Below, piece after piece: positions 23,787 to 32,597 of a stretch of DNA of 64,000 bases (the stretch's first letter is position 1; every line of letters starts with the position of its first letter). Made by a program: the position numbers and the translations under genes. The notes below the pieces were generated by a model. That model did no database searches. It worked only from the letters and a program-made list of their open reading frames with translations, and was not told the DNA's origin. Location: NCBI GenBank assembly GCA_045594425.1, contig JAZNYK010000016.1:1-64000 (forward strand). The letters run 5' to 3'. The stretch comes from RGIG1681 sp045594425. GTDB taxonomy: Bacteria > Bacillota > Clostridia > Christensenellales > UBA1242.

Positions 23787-25538
23787 TTATATCAAATTTT
23801 CAAAAATTGATGATTGCAATGTAATTTGAATATCTTTTATTTCAGTTTCACTAGAATCATTTTTTGTTGTTACATTTAGTGTTATTGTTGTGCTTGAAGA
23901 TGGAACACTTACTTTTAAAAGAATATTATCAAAATCATAGTCATTGTTAAGTTCGTATATAGTTTCACCAATTTTGATTGAGTTAATCAAATCACCTTGT
24001 TTAATTCCAGCCAAACTTGCAACACCTGTTGCTGTAAGTTGCTTAACAGAAACAGAACTTGAATTTATCCATTGAAGTTTGCTTTCATCATAATATGGCG
24101 CCTTGTTTCCATTTTTTGAAGTTTCTAAAGTTAATCCAAGTGCTTTTGCTGTTACAACTTTTATTGAAACATCACCAGAAACACCTTCGCAATCAGCAAT
24201 AATTCTGTCCGCAATATTAACGGCAACATTCACAGGAATTGCATATCCAACATTGTCATAATCTGAACTTGCTATTTTCCCATTAACAATGCCGATAAGG
24301 TTGCCTTCTAGGTCATAAAGCCCACCTCCAGAGTTTCCTGCATTGATGGCTGAAGACACACGAATTAATCGCATTTTTGCATCATTTCCGCCGTAAATCA
24401 ATGATTTAAATGTTTGATATTCAGAAATATTGCTAACCTCACCACCCGTTGCGGTTAAGCAAAGTGCATCGACATATGTTTGCTTGTATGCTGAAACATA
24501 TTCTTGGAGTGTGGTTATTGTGCTTGTGTCAACACCACTGGTGTTTGCAAGAAGTGGGTTTCCTACAGCAACAACGCTTTCACCAATTGAAAGTTTTGTG
24601 CTGTCACCAAGAACTGCTTGTTTGTAATCTTCACCAAAAATTCGTTGATTGTTTGTTGAAGCATTTTTATCAATCTTTAAGATTGCAATATCATTTTCAG
24701 CAGAACCACCAACAAACTCTGCTGAAAGAGCATATTCTTCTGATTGATAACCATATAAATATACATCATAATTATCAACAAAATGTGTTGATGTTGGTGC
24801 GAGTTTTACATCTGATTGCAACAAATACTTTGAGGTTGTGCTTCCAAAAAATGGATTATAGCCAGATGTTGCAGTTTTTACTTTTGATTCATCATAAGTT
24901 GCTGTGAAATATTCGCCAGTTGTTTGATTGTAATAAACTCTATAATCATCACTGTTTGAATAATTTGAAACATAAACAACGTGATAATTTGTGATGATAT
25001 ATGCTGTATTTTCATTAATTTTATAAATAACACCAGAACCAGCAGAAATTCCGATTGCTGCTTGAGTTGTTTCTGAAATCACATAAACAGCCTCACCCGT
25101 TGAAAGAGTGTTTGGTGTTGCGCTTATGATTGAATTGTTCATATAGCAAGAATATGTGATATCAACAGTTGTTCGAAGTGCTTGTTGAGTTGAAAACTCC
25201 ATAAGAGCCTTTTCAGTTGCTTCATCAAGCAATGTGTCTGGATAATAAACACTAATAAAATCTGCAAGAGAACATTGATTTTCTGTTAAATTTTTTTCTT
25301 TTAAATAGGCTTTATAAACATCTTCAATTGTTATGTTTGAGCCATCTTTGCCTTGCAAACTTTGAAGATATTGGAGTTCTGTTCCAGAAAATAATCCTTT
25401 TTCAACTGCAAGTTCGTATGCACTTTTTCCATCAGTTCCATCTTCACCACTATTGTCGCGGAAACCAACAAAAATCGAAAACACACACATCACAACAATC
25501 ATTATTGTTGCAAATATATTAAATTTTTTAGATTCCAT
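23787..25538 (-). CDS. HtrA-type membrane-anchored serine protease with PDZ domain
   Basis: A 583-residue trypsin-like protease for envelope protein quality control. An N-terminal membrane anchor (about 8-26) precedes a GEDGTDGKSAYELAVEKG...LQGKDG segment (32-66). This wording is common in clostridial surface proteins. The catalytic triad is His186 (TNYHVV), Asp283 (ENDIAILK) and Ser403 (NAGNSGGGL), and a PDZ domain spans about 460-560. Insertions around 200-270 and 330-385 make the protease domain longer than usual. It is the last gene of the nrnA-fhs-htrA unit, 10 bases after fhs, and ends at a bidirectional terminator. Confidence 0.9.
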   Translation of the reverse strand: MESKKFNIFATIMIVVMCVFSIFVGFRDNSGEDGTDGKSAYELAVEKGLFSGTELQYLQSLQGKDGSNITIEDVYKAYLKEKNLTENQCSLADFISVYYPDTLLDEATEKALMEFSTQQALRTTVDITYSCYMNNSIISATPNTLSTGEAVYVISETTQAAIGISAGSGVIYKINENTAYIITNYHVVYVSNYSNSDDYRVYYNQTTGEYFTATYDESKVKTATSGYNPFFGSTTSKYLLQSDVKLAPTSTHFVDNYDVYLYGYQSEEYALSAEFVGGSAENDIAILKIDKNASTNNQRIFGEDYKQAVLGDSTKLSIGESVVAVGNPLLANTSGVDTSTITTLQEYVSAYKQTYVDALCLTATGGEVSNISEYQTFKSLIYGGNDAKMRLIRVSSAINAGNSGGGLYDLEGNLIGIVNGKIASSDYDNVGYAIPVNVAVNIADRIIADCEGVSGDVSIKVVTAKALGLTLETSKNGNKAPYYDESKLQWINSSSVSVKQLTATGVASLAGIKQGDLINSIKIGETIYELNNDYDFDNILLKVSVPSSSTTITLNVTTKNDSSETEIKDIQITLQSSIFENLI

Positions 25539-25548
25539 TTATTTCTCC

Positions 25549-27228
25549 TTATGAAAGCCCAGTTATTGTGCCATCTGAAAAAATATCAATTTTTTCTGCG
25601 TTTGGAACTCTTGAAAGTCCCGGCATAAGCATCATGTCGCCCGCAATAACCACAATAAATCCACTGCCTGTTTTTAGTTCTATGTCACGAACAAACAATT
25701 TAAATCCAGTTGGCCTTCCAACTTTTGACTTATCATCAGTAAAACTAAATTGTGTTTTTGCAATAATTATTGGCAAGTTGCTGTAATTATTTTTATTGAT
25801 AAATTCAATCTTTTCTTTTGCTTCATCTGAAAGTTCAATTCCTTCGCCGCCATAAACATTTTTTACAATGTCTTCAATCTTTTTTTCAACTGCATCATTT
25901 AAATTATATGCGAATTTAAGATTTTTATCAGACATATTTTTAAGCACTGCTTCAGCAAGGTCTAGAGTTCCTTTTCCACCTTTTGCAAAACATTCGTTAA
26001 CAACTGCGTCAACACCATATTCTTTAAGTTTTCTTGTAACAAGTTCAATTTCTTCATCAGTGTCTGTTAAAAATTTGTTTACTGTAACAACAACATTCAC
26101 ACCAAATGTTCCATTGAGTGCTTCGATATGGTGATAAACATTTTCTAAACCTTTTTCAATTAGTTCAAGGTCTGTTAACCCTTTGTTTTCTTCTGTTTCA
26201 CCATGGAACTTAATTCCTCTGATTGTTGAAACCAAAACAACAACATTTGGATTTAAATCTGCAATTCTACATTTTACATCCAAGAATTTTTCAGCACCAA
26301 GGTCACTGCCAAAGCCAGCCTCTGTGATAACAATATCAGATGTTGCGAGTGCAAGTTTTGTTGCCAAAATGCTGTTGCATCCATGAGCAATATTTGCAAA
26401 AGGTCCAAGATGAACAAACGCTGGTGTGTGTTCAATTGTTTGAACAAGATTAGGACAAATTGCATTTCTTAAAAGAACAGCCATGCTTCCTTCTGCTTTT
26501 AACTGTTTTGCATAAACAGGTTCGCCTTTTTTGTTAAGTGCAACCATAATATTGCCAAGTCTGGTCTTTAAATCATCAAAACTTGTTGCTAAACAGCAAA
26601 TTGCCATAACTTCACTTGCTGCTGTGATTGTGAAATGGTCAACTCTTTCAACTTGTTGTTTGTTTCCATCTTTATCTTTTCCAGCAATAATGTATTTAAC
26701 GTCACGAAGTGAACGGTCGTTAACATCAAGACATCTGTTAAACAAAATCTTGTTTGGGTCGATATCTAATGCATTTCCAAAAAAGATGTGATTATCAATC
26801 ATGGCAGATAGCAAGTTGTTAGCACTTGTGATTGCATCAAAGTCACCAGTGAATGTTAAATTAATATCTTCCATTGGAAGGACTTGTGAATATCCACCAC
26901 CAGCCGCACCACCTTTTATGCCAAAAACAGGCCCTAAAGAAGGCTCACGAAGCGCTAAACACGCATTTTTGTTCATTTGATTAAGAGCATCTGCAAGACC
27001 GATAGAAACGGTTGTTTTACCAATTCCAAATTTTGTTGGGCTCATTGCTGTAACCAATACAAGTTTTCCCTGTTTTTTTGCACCATCAATATATTTTTGG
27101 TAATCTTTAACTTTTGCAATTGTTTCGCCATAAGTGATAAGGTCACTTTCTGGTATATTTAATTTTAAAGCAATATCTTTCACTGAATGAAGTTTTGTGC
27201 TTTGTGCAATTTCGATATCTGTTAACAT
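25549..27228 (-). CDS. fhs: formate--tetrahydrofolate ligase
   Basis: A 559-residue enzyme that makes 10-formyl-tetrahydrofolate from formate, THF and ATP, a central one-carbon step in Clostridia. Alignable landmarks run along the whole length (LREPSLGPVFGIKGGAAGGG, INLTFTGDFDAITSANNLL, EAGFGSDLGAEKF, GDMMLMPGLSR). The nucleotide loop is PTKFGIGKTT (64-73), whereas most Fhs have PTPAGEGKTT; the key Lys71 is kept. It begins one base after nrnA and is followed by htrA. Confidence 0.95.
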   Translation of the reverse strand: MLTDIEIAQSTKLHSVKDIALKLNIPESDLITYGETIAKVKDYQKYIDGAKKQGKLVLVTAMSPTKFGIGKTTVSIGLADALNQMNKNACLALREPSLGPVFGIKGGAAGGGYSQVLPMEDINLTFTGDFDAITSANNLLSAMIDNHIFFGNALDIDPNKILFNRCLDVNDRSLRDVKYIIAGKDKDGNKQQVERVDHFTITAASEVMAICCLATSFDDLKTRLGNIMVALNKKGEPVYAKQLKAEGSMAVLLRNAICPNLVQTIEHTPAFVHLGPFANIAHGCNSILATKLALATSDIVITEAGFGSDLGAEKFLDVKCRIADLNPNVVVLVSTIRGIKFHGETEENKGLTDLELIEKGLENVYHHIEALNGTFGVNVVVTVNKFLTDTDEEIELVTRKLKEYGVDAVVNECFAKGGKGTLDLAEAVLKNMSDKNLKFAYNLNDAVEKKIEDIVKNVYGGEGIELSDEAKEKIEFINKNNYSNLPIIIAKTQFSFTDDKSKVGRPTGFKLFVRDIELKTGSGFIVVIAGDMMLMPGLSRVPNAEKIDIFSDGTITGLS

Positions 27229-27229
27229 A

Positions 27230-28198
27230 TTATTTGGCCTCCTGTTGTGTGTTTAAATATTGTTTTATAGCGTTTTCTATTTTCAATTTAGCCTCATCTA
27301 AACTGGCTTCAATTTTGCATCCAGATGCGTTTTTATGCCCGCCACCACCAAATGTTTCAGCAATCTTTGAACAGTCATATTCAAATTTAGAACGCAAACT
27401 GCAGTGAATTCCATCTTCTTTTTCTTTTAATATTACTGCTATTTTATAGCCACAGTTTAAGTAAGAGTGTGGCAAATTGCCAATGTTTTCATCTTTTGAT
27501 GCATTAAATTTCTGATAATCGTCATCACTCACTGAAAGAATTGCATAACCAAATTCATTATTAAGCGATGCATTCAAAAGAGTGTTAGATGTAAGTTTTA
27601 TATAAGGAACTGTTTTCTTTTCAAAAAATTCGGAATAAACTTTTCTAAACTCTGCGCCCGCCTCAAAAAGTTCAGCACACACTCTAAAAGTTACACTATC
27701 AGTGTTATTGTTTTTAAAAATCCCCGTATCTCCACAAATTGCAAAATACAAAGCAGTTGCTGTATCTTTGCTTATTTTTACTTTTAACTTTTTTGATAAG
27801 TTAAAAATAAGCACCGCACAAGCGCTATATGGAATCATTAGATTATGTTTTGCATAATCTATTCCCGAAGCATGATGGTCAATTCTTAATGTGTTTTCAT
27901 GCGCTAAAAACGGCTGTGCCAACCCGCCAAGCATCGATTCACTTGCAACATCAACGGCAACAACAAGGTCAAACGCTTTAAACGAATCAATAACCCCAAA
28001 TTTATAACTGTTATAAGCAGTTAAAAAAGCATAATTATCATTTTTGTCCGTATCACAAAACAATTCAACTTTTTTGCCCATTTGACTTAAAATATCATAA
28101 AGAGCAATAGTTGAACCAATTGTATCTGGGTCAGGATTTGCGTGAGATACAAGTGCAATATTTTTTGCTGATTTTAATAATTTTATTGTAGTTTTCAT
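27230..28198 (-). CDS. nrnA: DHH-family phosphoesterase (NrnA, nanoRNase / pAp phosphatase)
   Basis: A 322-residue DHH-DHHA1 protein. The metal motifs are SHANPDPDTIGS, the central VVAVDVASES, RIDHHASG (DHH) and the C-terminal substrate loop GGGGHKNASG. NrnA degrades 2-5-nucleotide RNAs and converts 3'-phosphoadenosine 5'-phosphate to AMP. It is the first gene of a tight unit with fhs and htrA. Confidence 0.92.
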   Translation of the reverse strand: MKTTIKLLKSAKNIALVSHANPDPDTIGSTIALYDILSQMGKKVELFCDTDKNDNYAFLTAYNSYKFGVIDSFKAFDLVVAVDVASESMLGGLAQPFLAHENTLRIDHHASGIDYAKHNLMIPYSACAVLIFNLSKKLKVKISKDTATALYFAICGDTGIFKNNNTDSVTFRVCAELFEAGAEFRKVYSEFFEKKTVPYIKLTSNTLLNASLNNEFGYAILSVSDDDYQKFNASKDENIGNLPHSYLNCGYKIAVILKEKEDGIHCSLRSKFEYDCSKIAETFGGGGHKNASGCKIEASLDEAKLKIENAIKQYLNTQQEAK

Positions 28199-28225
28199 CT
28201 GTCACCTTAAATTTTTCCTAAATAA

Positions 28226-28255
28226 ATAATAACACAAGCAGACCAGTCATGTAAA
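28226..28255 (-). promoter_or_regulatory. promoter of nrnA-fhs-htrA
   Basis: On the - strand TTTACA (28250-28255) and TATTAT (28226-28231) with an 18-base spacer. Confidence 0.5.
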
Positions 28256-28287
28256 GAATTTGATAATTTTCAAAACTTTTTGTGCAA

Positions 28288-28318
28288 TATAAAAACAATG
28301 GAAAATATCCATTGTTTT
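28288..28318 (-). terminator. terminator of the 28323 gene
   Basis: AAAACAATGG (28292-28301) / CCATTGTTTT (28309-28318) with a 7-base loop, directly after the stop codon. Confidence 0.82.
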
Positions 28319-28322
28319 AACA

Positions 28323-28667
28323 TTATTCACCTTTTTGTTTGGTTGTTAATGATGCAGGACTGCTTAAACTATTGTAGTATGCAATTTGCTTGTCAAGTTC
28401 AATTGATTGTTCAATAAGTCCACGAAGTTCTTCATTTTTGATTCCACTAGTAGAAACCAATGCGTTTTCATCATCAATAATATCAATTCCAAGCAAGTGT
28501 TCAAAAATAACCTCGTCTGAAGTAGCATCTAAAATTTGATAAGTTCTTTCACCTGAATCATATTGTCCAGGAACAATTTTTGAAGTTGTTCCAAAAAAGA
28601 ACCATTCACCTAAATATTGTTTCATTTCAATAAGTTTAATTTTTTGTTCTTTTGTTAACTTTTCCAT
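28323..28667 (-). CDS. hypothetical protein, 114 residues
   Basis: A small soluble protein I do not recognise. It begins with a basic helix (MEKLTKEQKIKLIEMKQYLG). A probable beta-rich core follows (EWFFFGTTSKIVPGQYDSGER to VIFEHLLGIDII), then an acidic helix and a polar tail. ATG at 28667 has GAGGG eight bases upstream and a promoter at 28693-28721; the longer in-frame start would lie inside the promoter. Confidence 0.65.
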   Translation of the reverse strand: MEKLTKEQKIKLIEMKQYLGEWFFFGTTSKIVPGQYDSGERTYQILDATSDEVIFEHLLGIDIIDDENALVSTSGIKNEELRGLIEQSIELDKQIAYYNSLSSPASLTTKQKGE

Positions 28668-28692
28668 TATACTATCCCTCTTTCCATAAAAA

Positions 28693-28721
28693 ATAATAAC
28701 ATGAAAAAGAGCCTGTGTCAA
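28693..28721 (-). promoter_or_regulatory. promoter of the 28323 gene
   Basis: On the - strand TTGACA (28716-28721) and TATTAT (28693-28698) with a 17-base spacer. Confidence 0.75.
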
Positions 28722-28733
28722 TATCGAATTTTG

Positions 28734-29339
28734 TTAAGATTCAAGGCATTTTTGCAAAATTTCCGAATAATCAATCGCAATATTACCTTGTTCAAGTGAA
28801 CATATGGGACATTTTTTCCAACCTTCAGTAAGTTCATCAATATGTCCGCAATTTGTGCATTTTTGAAGTCTTTTTACTTTACTTTTATAAAGTGAATTTG
28901 ATGCATAGTGTTTTGCTAAAAATTTAAGCATTTCAGCATGAGTTTGTTCAACTTTTGCAATCTGTTCGAAACTGGTTGCAATATCACCAAAACCCTCTTC
29001 TTTTGCAACTCTGGCAAATTCTGGATAAAGTGTATCAAACTCTTCCTGTTCAATCTTTGATTCTTCAAGCAAACTTGTTTCTAATCCTGGGCAAACATAA
29101 GGATAATCTGCATCAAATTCAACTTTGCATTTTTCGCCACATTTATCCAAAATATAGTCATAAAACAATTTTGCATGAGCCATTTCGTTTTTTGCAATTG
29201 CTTTCATTGTGTCTTTAACAAACACAAGTTTTTCATTTTGTGCTTGGGTTGCCATAAACTGATATCTAGCACCAGCCTGACACTCTGCAGCAAATGCCTT
29301 TGCCAAATTTTGTTTTGTTACACTTTCATTAAAATTCAT
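28734..29339 (-). CDS. rubrerythrin
   Basis: A 201-residue non-haem di-iron peroxidase with a rubredoxin tail, used by anaerobes to remove hydrogen peroxide. The ferritin-like part has AAECQAGARYQF, KNEMAHAKLFYDYI and KVEQTHAEML, which supply the Glu and His iron ligands. The C-terminal rubredoxin shows CTNCGH and CPIC with a 14-residue gap. GGAGGG precedes the ATG and a perfect 10-4-10 inverted repeat lies just upstream. It supports an anaerobic or microaerophilic lifestyle. Confidence 0.93.
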   Translation of the reverse strand: MNFNESVTKQNLAKAFAAECQAGARYQFMATQAQNEKLVFVKDTMKAIAKNEMAHAKLFYDYILDKCGEKCKVEFDADYPYVCPGLETSLLEESKIEQEEFDTLYPEFARVAKEEGFGDIATSFEQIAKVEQTHAEMLKFLAKHYASNSLYKSKVKRLQKCTNCGHIDELTEGWKKCPICSLEQGNIAIDYSEILQKCLES

Positions 29340-29354
29340 AATCCCTCCGATAAC

Positions 29355-29378
29355 AAAATATTAGACAACTAATATTTT
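29355..29378. promoter_or_regulatory. perfect inverted repeat upstream of rubrerythrin
   Basis: AAAATATTAG-ACAA-CTAATATTTT, with 10-base arms, about 16 bases upstream of the rubrerythrin ATG. It could be an operator for a redox regulator or a weak terminator for the upstream dipeptidase. It is not a standard PerR or Rex box. Confidence 0.45.
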
Positions 29379-29392
29379 TTTATTCAGAGAAT

Positions 29393-30214
29393 TTATGCTC
29401 TAAAGAAATTATTTGCATTTTCATAAAATATTTTCGAAATGCTCTTTTGTGTGTAACCCATATTTTCTAAAACATTAGATAGTTTTAATGACAAATCATT
29501 ATAGTTTTTTGCATTTTTGGGAAGATGCGTTGTTCCAAAAAAATCTGTTCCAAGAGCCAAGTTATCAATACCAAACTTGCAAGCGAAATAATCAATTTGC
29601 TTGGCAATATCATAAACTTTGCATTTTTGAGAACCATTAATAAAATCAGAAACCAAGCACAGCCCCACTAATCCCTTTGAATCGACAATCATTTTAAGTT
29701 GATAATCTTTCAAATTTCTAGCATGAGGTTGCATTCCATAAAAAGCAGTATGCGAACAAAATAATGGGTTTTGGCTTATTTTTGCAACATCCATAAAACT
29801 ATCTTCGTTTAAGTGTGCGGTGTCAATTTTTATATTTTTGCTTTCCAAACACTTTAAAACAGACTTTCCAAAACCTGTAACTTTTCCACTTTCATGCGCT
29901 CCACCAGCAATACAATTCGTTGTGTTCCAAGTAAGCCCCGCATATACAGGTTTGAATGAAATAAATTTCTCTAGATTATTCTTGCTTAAAAAATGTAAAT
30001 CTTCAACACCTAAAAATAACTTTTGATGTGTGTTAACAAAATCTCGTGCCTGCTCAATAACCATCATTGACTCATCATTATTTAACTCACTTGTCCAAAC
30101 TGCTGAAACAATATTTTCTGCACTTTCAGCGGTTTTTGTGACATATTGGCATTTTTTGTTATCTGTTTTTAGTTTTAAAAAGTAATCATTATGCAAATCA
30201 AATATTTTATACAT
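29393..30214 (-). CDS. membrane-dipeptidase-like metallopeptidase (M19 family)
   Basis: A 273-residue amidohydrolase-fold peptidase of the renal dipeptidase family. The metal-binding FDLHNDYFLK is at the N-terminus (HxD). LGVEDLHFL, GLTWNTTNCIAGGAH and SHTAFYG follow, then ALGTDFFGTTHLPK near the end. It is shorter than typical members (~320). I chose the ATG at 30212-30214 because the frame upstream runs antisense-free into the rny 3' region with no homology. No clear Shine-Dalgarno site is visible; ATTATA on the + strand abuts the start. Confidence 0.8.
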   Translation of the reverse strand: MYKIFDLHNDYFLKLKTDNKKCQYVTKTAESAENIVSAVWTSELNNDESMMVIEQARDFVNTHQKLFLGVEDLHFLSKNNLEKFISFKPVYAGLTWNTTNCIAGGAHESGKVTGFGKSVLKCLESKNIKIDTAHLNEDSFMDVAKISQNPLFCSHTAFYGMQPHARNLKDYQLKMIVDSKGLVGLCLVSDFINGSQKCKVYDIAKQIDYFACKFGIDNLALGTDFFGTTHLPKNAKNYNDLSLKLSNVLENMGYTQKSISKIFYENANNFFRA

Positions 30215-30282
30215 ATTATAATATATTGCTAATTTTTCCAAAAATATACAAAATAATAAAAAATATATATTTGTTTTGCAAT

Positions 30283-30310
30283 AAAAAAACGACCCTTTTA
30301 AAAAGAGTCG
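30283..30310 (-). terminator. terminator of rny
   Basis: CGACTCTTTT / AAAAGGGTCG (one G-T pair) followed by seven T on the - strand, just after the rny stop. Confidence 0.85.
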
Positions 30311-30323
30311 TTTATTATCATGA

Positions 30324-31877
30324 TTATGAAGCAACGTCAGTTGCTCTGGTTTCACGAATAATGTTAACTTTGATTTGACCAGGATATTCAAGTTCGGCTT
30401 CAATTTTTCTAGCAATTTCTTTTGCCAAAACAACCATAGAAGCATCATCAACTTCTTCTGGTTTAACAGCAATTCTGATTTCTCTGCCTGCTTGAATAGC
30501 AAATGATTGGTCAACACCCTTGAAACTGTTTGCAATTTCTTCAAGTTTTTCCAAACGCTTAACATAAGCATCCAAAGATTCACGTCTTGCACCTGGTCTT
30601 GCTGATGAGATTGCATCGGCCACTTGAACAAGCATTGCTTCAATTGATTTGTATTCAACACCACCATGGTGTGCTTCAATACAATGGATAACTTCTGGAC
30701 TTTCTTTGTATTTCTTTGCAACGTCAACACCAATTGAAACGTGTGTGCCTTCCATTTCAAAGTCAAGAGCCTTTCCGATATCATGAAGCAAACCACCGCG
30801 TTTTGCAACGGCAACATTTGCGCCAAGTTCTCCAGCAAGAAGACCCGCTATGTAAGATGTTTCAAGTGAATGTTTTAAAACATTTTGACCATAACTGGTT
30901 CTGTATTTAAGTCTACCCAAAATTTTGATAAGTTCAGGGTGCAAGTTATAAACACCAGCATCAAATGTTGCGTTTTCACCTGCTTCTTTGATTGTTTTTT
31001 CAATATCTTTTTTAACTTTTTCAACAATGTCTTCAACACGTGCTGGATGAATTCTGCCATCAGTGATAAGTTTTTCAAGAGTAAGTCTTGCAACTTCACG
31101 TCTGATTGGGTCAAATGATGAAAGAGTAACTGCGTCTGGTGTGTCATCAACAATCAAATCAACACCTGTTGCATTTTCAATTGCACGAATATTTCTACCT
31201 TCACGACCAATAATTCTACCCTTCATCTCATCTGTTGGAAGAGCAACTGTTGTAACAGTTACGTCTGCAGTTTGGTCGGTTGCACATTTTTGAATAGCAA
31301 GAGTGATAATATCTCTAGCCTTCTTTTCGCCTTCTTCACGTGCTTCATTTTCAATGTCACGAACAATGTTGCCTGCTTCTTTTCTTGCATCATCAATGAT
31401 TGAATCAACAACTTGCTTTTTTGCTTCATCACGTGAAAGACCTGCAACTTTTTCAAGTTCTTTAACAATGTTTTCTTTTTCTTTTAAAACTTCTTGTTTT
31501 GAATTTTCAAGTTCTTGTTTTTTGTTTTCAAGTTCATTTCTTGAATCTTCAATAGTTTGTAATTTTTTGTCGAGCAAATCGTTCTTTTTATCAAGATTTT
31601 CTTCTTTTTCCAAAATACGTGCTTCCATTTTTTGAACTTCTGCACGTCTTTCTCTGCATTCATTTTCAGAGTCTGTTTTAATTTTTAGTGCTTCTTCCTT
31701 GGCCTCTAAAACGGCTTCTTTTTTAATTGTAGATGCTTTTTCTTCAGCATCTTTAAGTGTTTTTTCAGCAACACTTTTTGCGTTGCCTAATTTTTTTTCA
31801 AGCATCTTGCCAGTAACAAAGTAAGATGCGACTGCGCCAATAGCCAAGGAAACAATGCCAACAATAGCATAAATCAT
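30324..31877 (-). CDS. rny: ribonuclease Y
   Basis: A 517-residue membrane-anchored endoribonuclease that initiates mRNA decay. It has an N-terminal membrane helix (about 1-20), a long charged coiled coil (about 25-200), a KH domain (GRIIGREGRNIRAIENATGV) and an HD domain (LLHDIGKALDFE). The length is normal. It lies downstream of recA and a cupin gene, as rny follows recA in many Bacillota. It has its own promoter and AGGGGGA before the ATG. Confidence 0.96.
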   Translation of the reverse strand: MIYAIVGIVSLAIGAVASYFVTGKMLEKKLGNAKSVAEKTLKDAEEKASTIKKEAVLEAKEEALKIKTDSENECRERRAEVQKMEARILEKEENLDKKNDLLDKKLQTIEDSRNELENKKQELENSKQEVLKEKENIVKELEKVAGLSRDEAKKQVVDSIIDDARKEAGNIVRDIENEAREEGEKKARDIITLAIQKCATDQTADVTVTTVALPTDEMKGRIIGREGRNIRAIENATGVDLIVDDTPDAVTLSSFDPIRREVARLTLEKLITDGRIHPARVEDIVEKVKKDIEKTIKEAGENATFDAGVYNLHPELIKILGRLKYRTSYGQNVLKHSLETSYIAGLLAGELGANVAVAKRGGLLHDIGKALDFEMEGTHVSIGVDVAKKYKESPEVIHCIEAHHGGVEYKSIEAMLVQVADAISSARPGARRESLDAYVKRLEKLEEIANSFKGVDQSFAIQAGREIRIAVKPEEVDDASMVVLAKEIARKIEAELEYPGQIKVNIIRETRATDVAS

Positions 31878-31948
31878 TTTGTTTCCCCCTAAAATTTATG
31901 TATAAACTGAAAATATGTAACCATATTTTCGCAATTTACCATGGTTAA

Positions 31949-31978
31949 ATGATAACATATAAAAATTTTAAAAGTCAA
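31949..31978 (-). promoter_or_regulatory. promoter of rny
   Basis: On the - strand TTGACT (31973-31978) and TATCAT (31949-31954) with an 18-base spacer, about 70 bases upstream of the ATG. Confidence 0.6.
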
Positions 31979-32014
31979 GCATTATATAAAATGATAATAT
32001 CACATTTTAAATAA

Positions 32015-32040
32015 AATAAAAAAAAGAAGCCCTTGCTTCC
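32015..32040 (-). terminator. terminator of the cupin gene
   Basis: GAAGC (32026-32030) / GCTTC (32035-32039) with a CCTT loop and a long T run on the - strand. Confidence 0.7.
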
Positions 32041-32096
32041 ACATCCCTCTAAAAAAGTGAATAATACCCCCTATCTGCAGTTTTTTGCAGACAAAT

Positions 32097-32483
32097 TTAA
32101 CCTCTTTGAAATTGTTCTTCTGAAAGACTTTTTGACTTTTGTAAAGAACTAACTTCAATAAGTTTTGTTCCAGATTTATCGCTGTCAAATGACCACTTTA
32201 CACCTGATGGTGCTGGCACAATATCACCAGAAATATATCTTAAGTGTTCTCTGCCAAAAGCGAATATTCCTGAACCGTCTAAAATATAGAATAACTTATC
32301 AAAAGAATCTTCCTCACCCGAGTAATCATCTTTAAAAAGCACATAATTAACGGTTCTTGAAACATTGTCATTTTCAAGCAAAACTTTTTCGAACTCCGCA
32401 CTAGAATTAACAGACTTTAAATTAACAATCTGTTCAACAAATGTTGCGAGTTCATTTCCCATTAACAAGCAGTTATTTTTCAA
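32097..32483 (-). CDS. cupin-fold protein, TTG start
   Basis: A 128-residue protein with a single cupin domain. The FYILDGSGIFAFGREHLRYI and SGDIVPAPSGVKWSF segments follow the two cupin motifs, although the usual metal-binding His residues are mostly missing. The function is unknown. AGGAGG lies nine bases before a TTG codon at 32483. The first ATG in frame, at 32462, has no ribosome site, so I chose TTG. A three-codon ATG frame (MAS) begins one base after AGGAGG and ends on a TGA that overlaps the TTG. Confidence 0.72.
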   Translation of the reverse strand: MKNNCLLMGNELATFVEQIVNLKSVNSSAEFEKVLLENDNVSRTVNYVLFKDDYSGEEDSFDKLFYILDGSGIFAFGREHLRYISGDIVPAPSGVKWSFDSDKSGTKLIEVSSLQKSKSLSEEQFQRG

Positions 32484-32517
32484 GAAGCCATACCTCCTTT
32501 ATTCATAACTTACCTTG

Positions 32518-32546
32518 ATTATATCCACAAAATTTTGTTTTGTCAA
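32518..32546 (-). promoter_or_regulatory. strong promoter of the cupin gene
   Basis: On the - strand TTGACA (32541-32546) and TATAAT (32518-32523) with a 17-base spacer, a full consensus match. Confidence 0.85.
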
Positions 32547-32570
32547 TACACAAAAATTTTTAAACAATAA

Positions 32571-32589
32571 AAAAACGAGCAATCGCTCG
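32571..32589 (-). terminator. terminator of the ftsK-recA operon
   Basis: CGAGC (32576-32580) / GCTCG (32585-32589) with an AATC loop and T run on the - strand, just after recA. Confidence 0.8.
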
Positions 32590-32597
32590 CCTTTTTA

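Noticed and set aside
30212..30225. Leaderless start for the dipeptidase
   Set aside because: TATAAT abuts the ATG, so transcription would begin inside the gene, and no matching -35 is found; the promoter is not supported even though a ribosome site is also lacking.
30215..30838. Extension of the dipeptidase frame to 481 residues
   Set aside because: The extra ~208 residues lie inside the rny 3' coding region and its terminator in another frame, are low-complexity and match nothing in the M19 family.
32000..32188. Small frame downstream of the cupin gene
   Set aside because: It overlaps the cupin 3' end in another frame and runs through the terminator hairpin.
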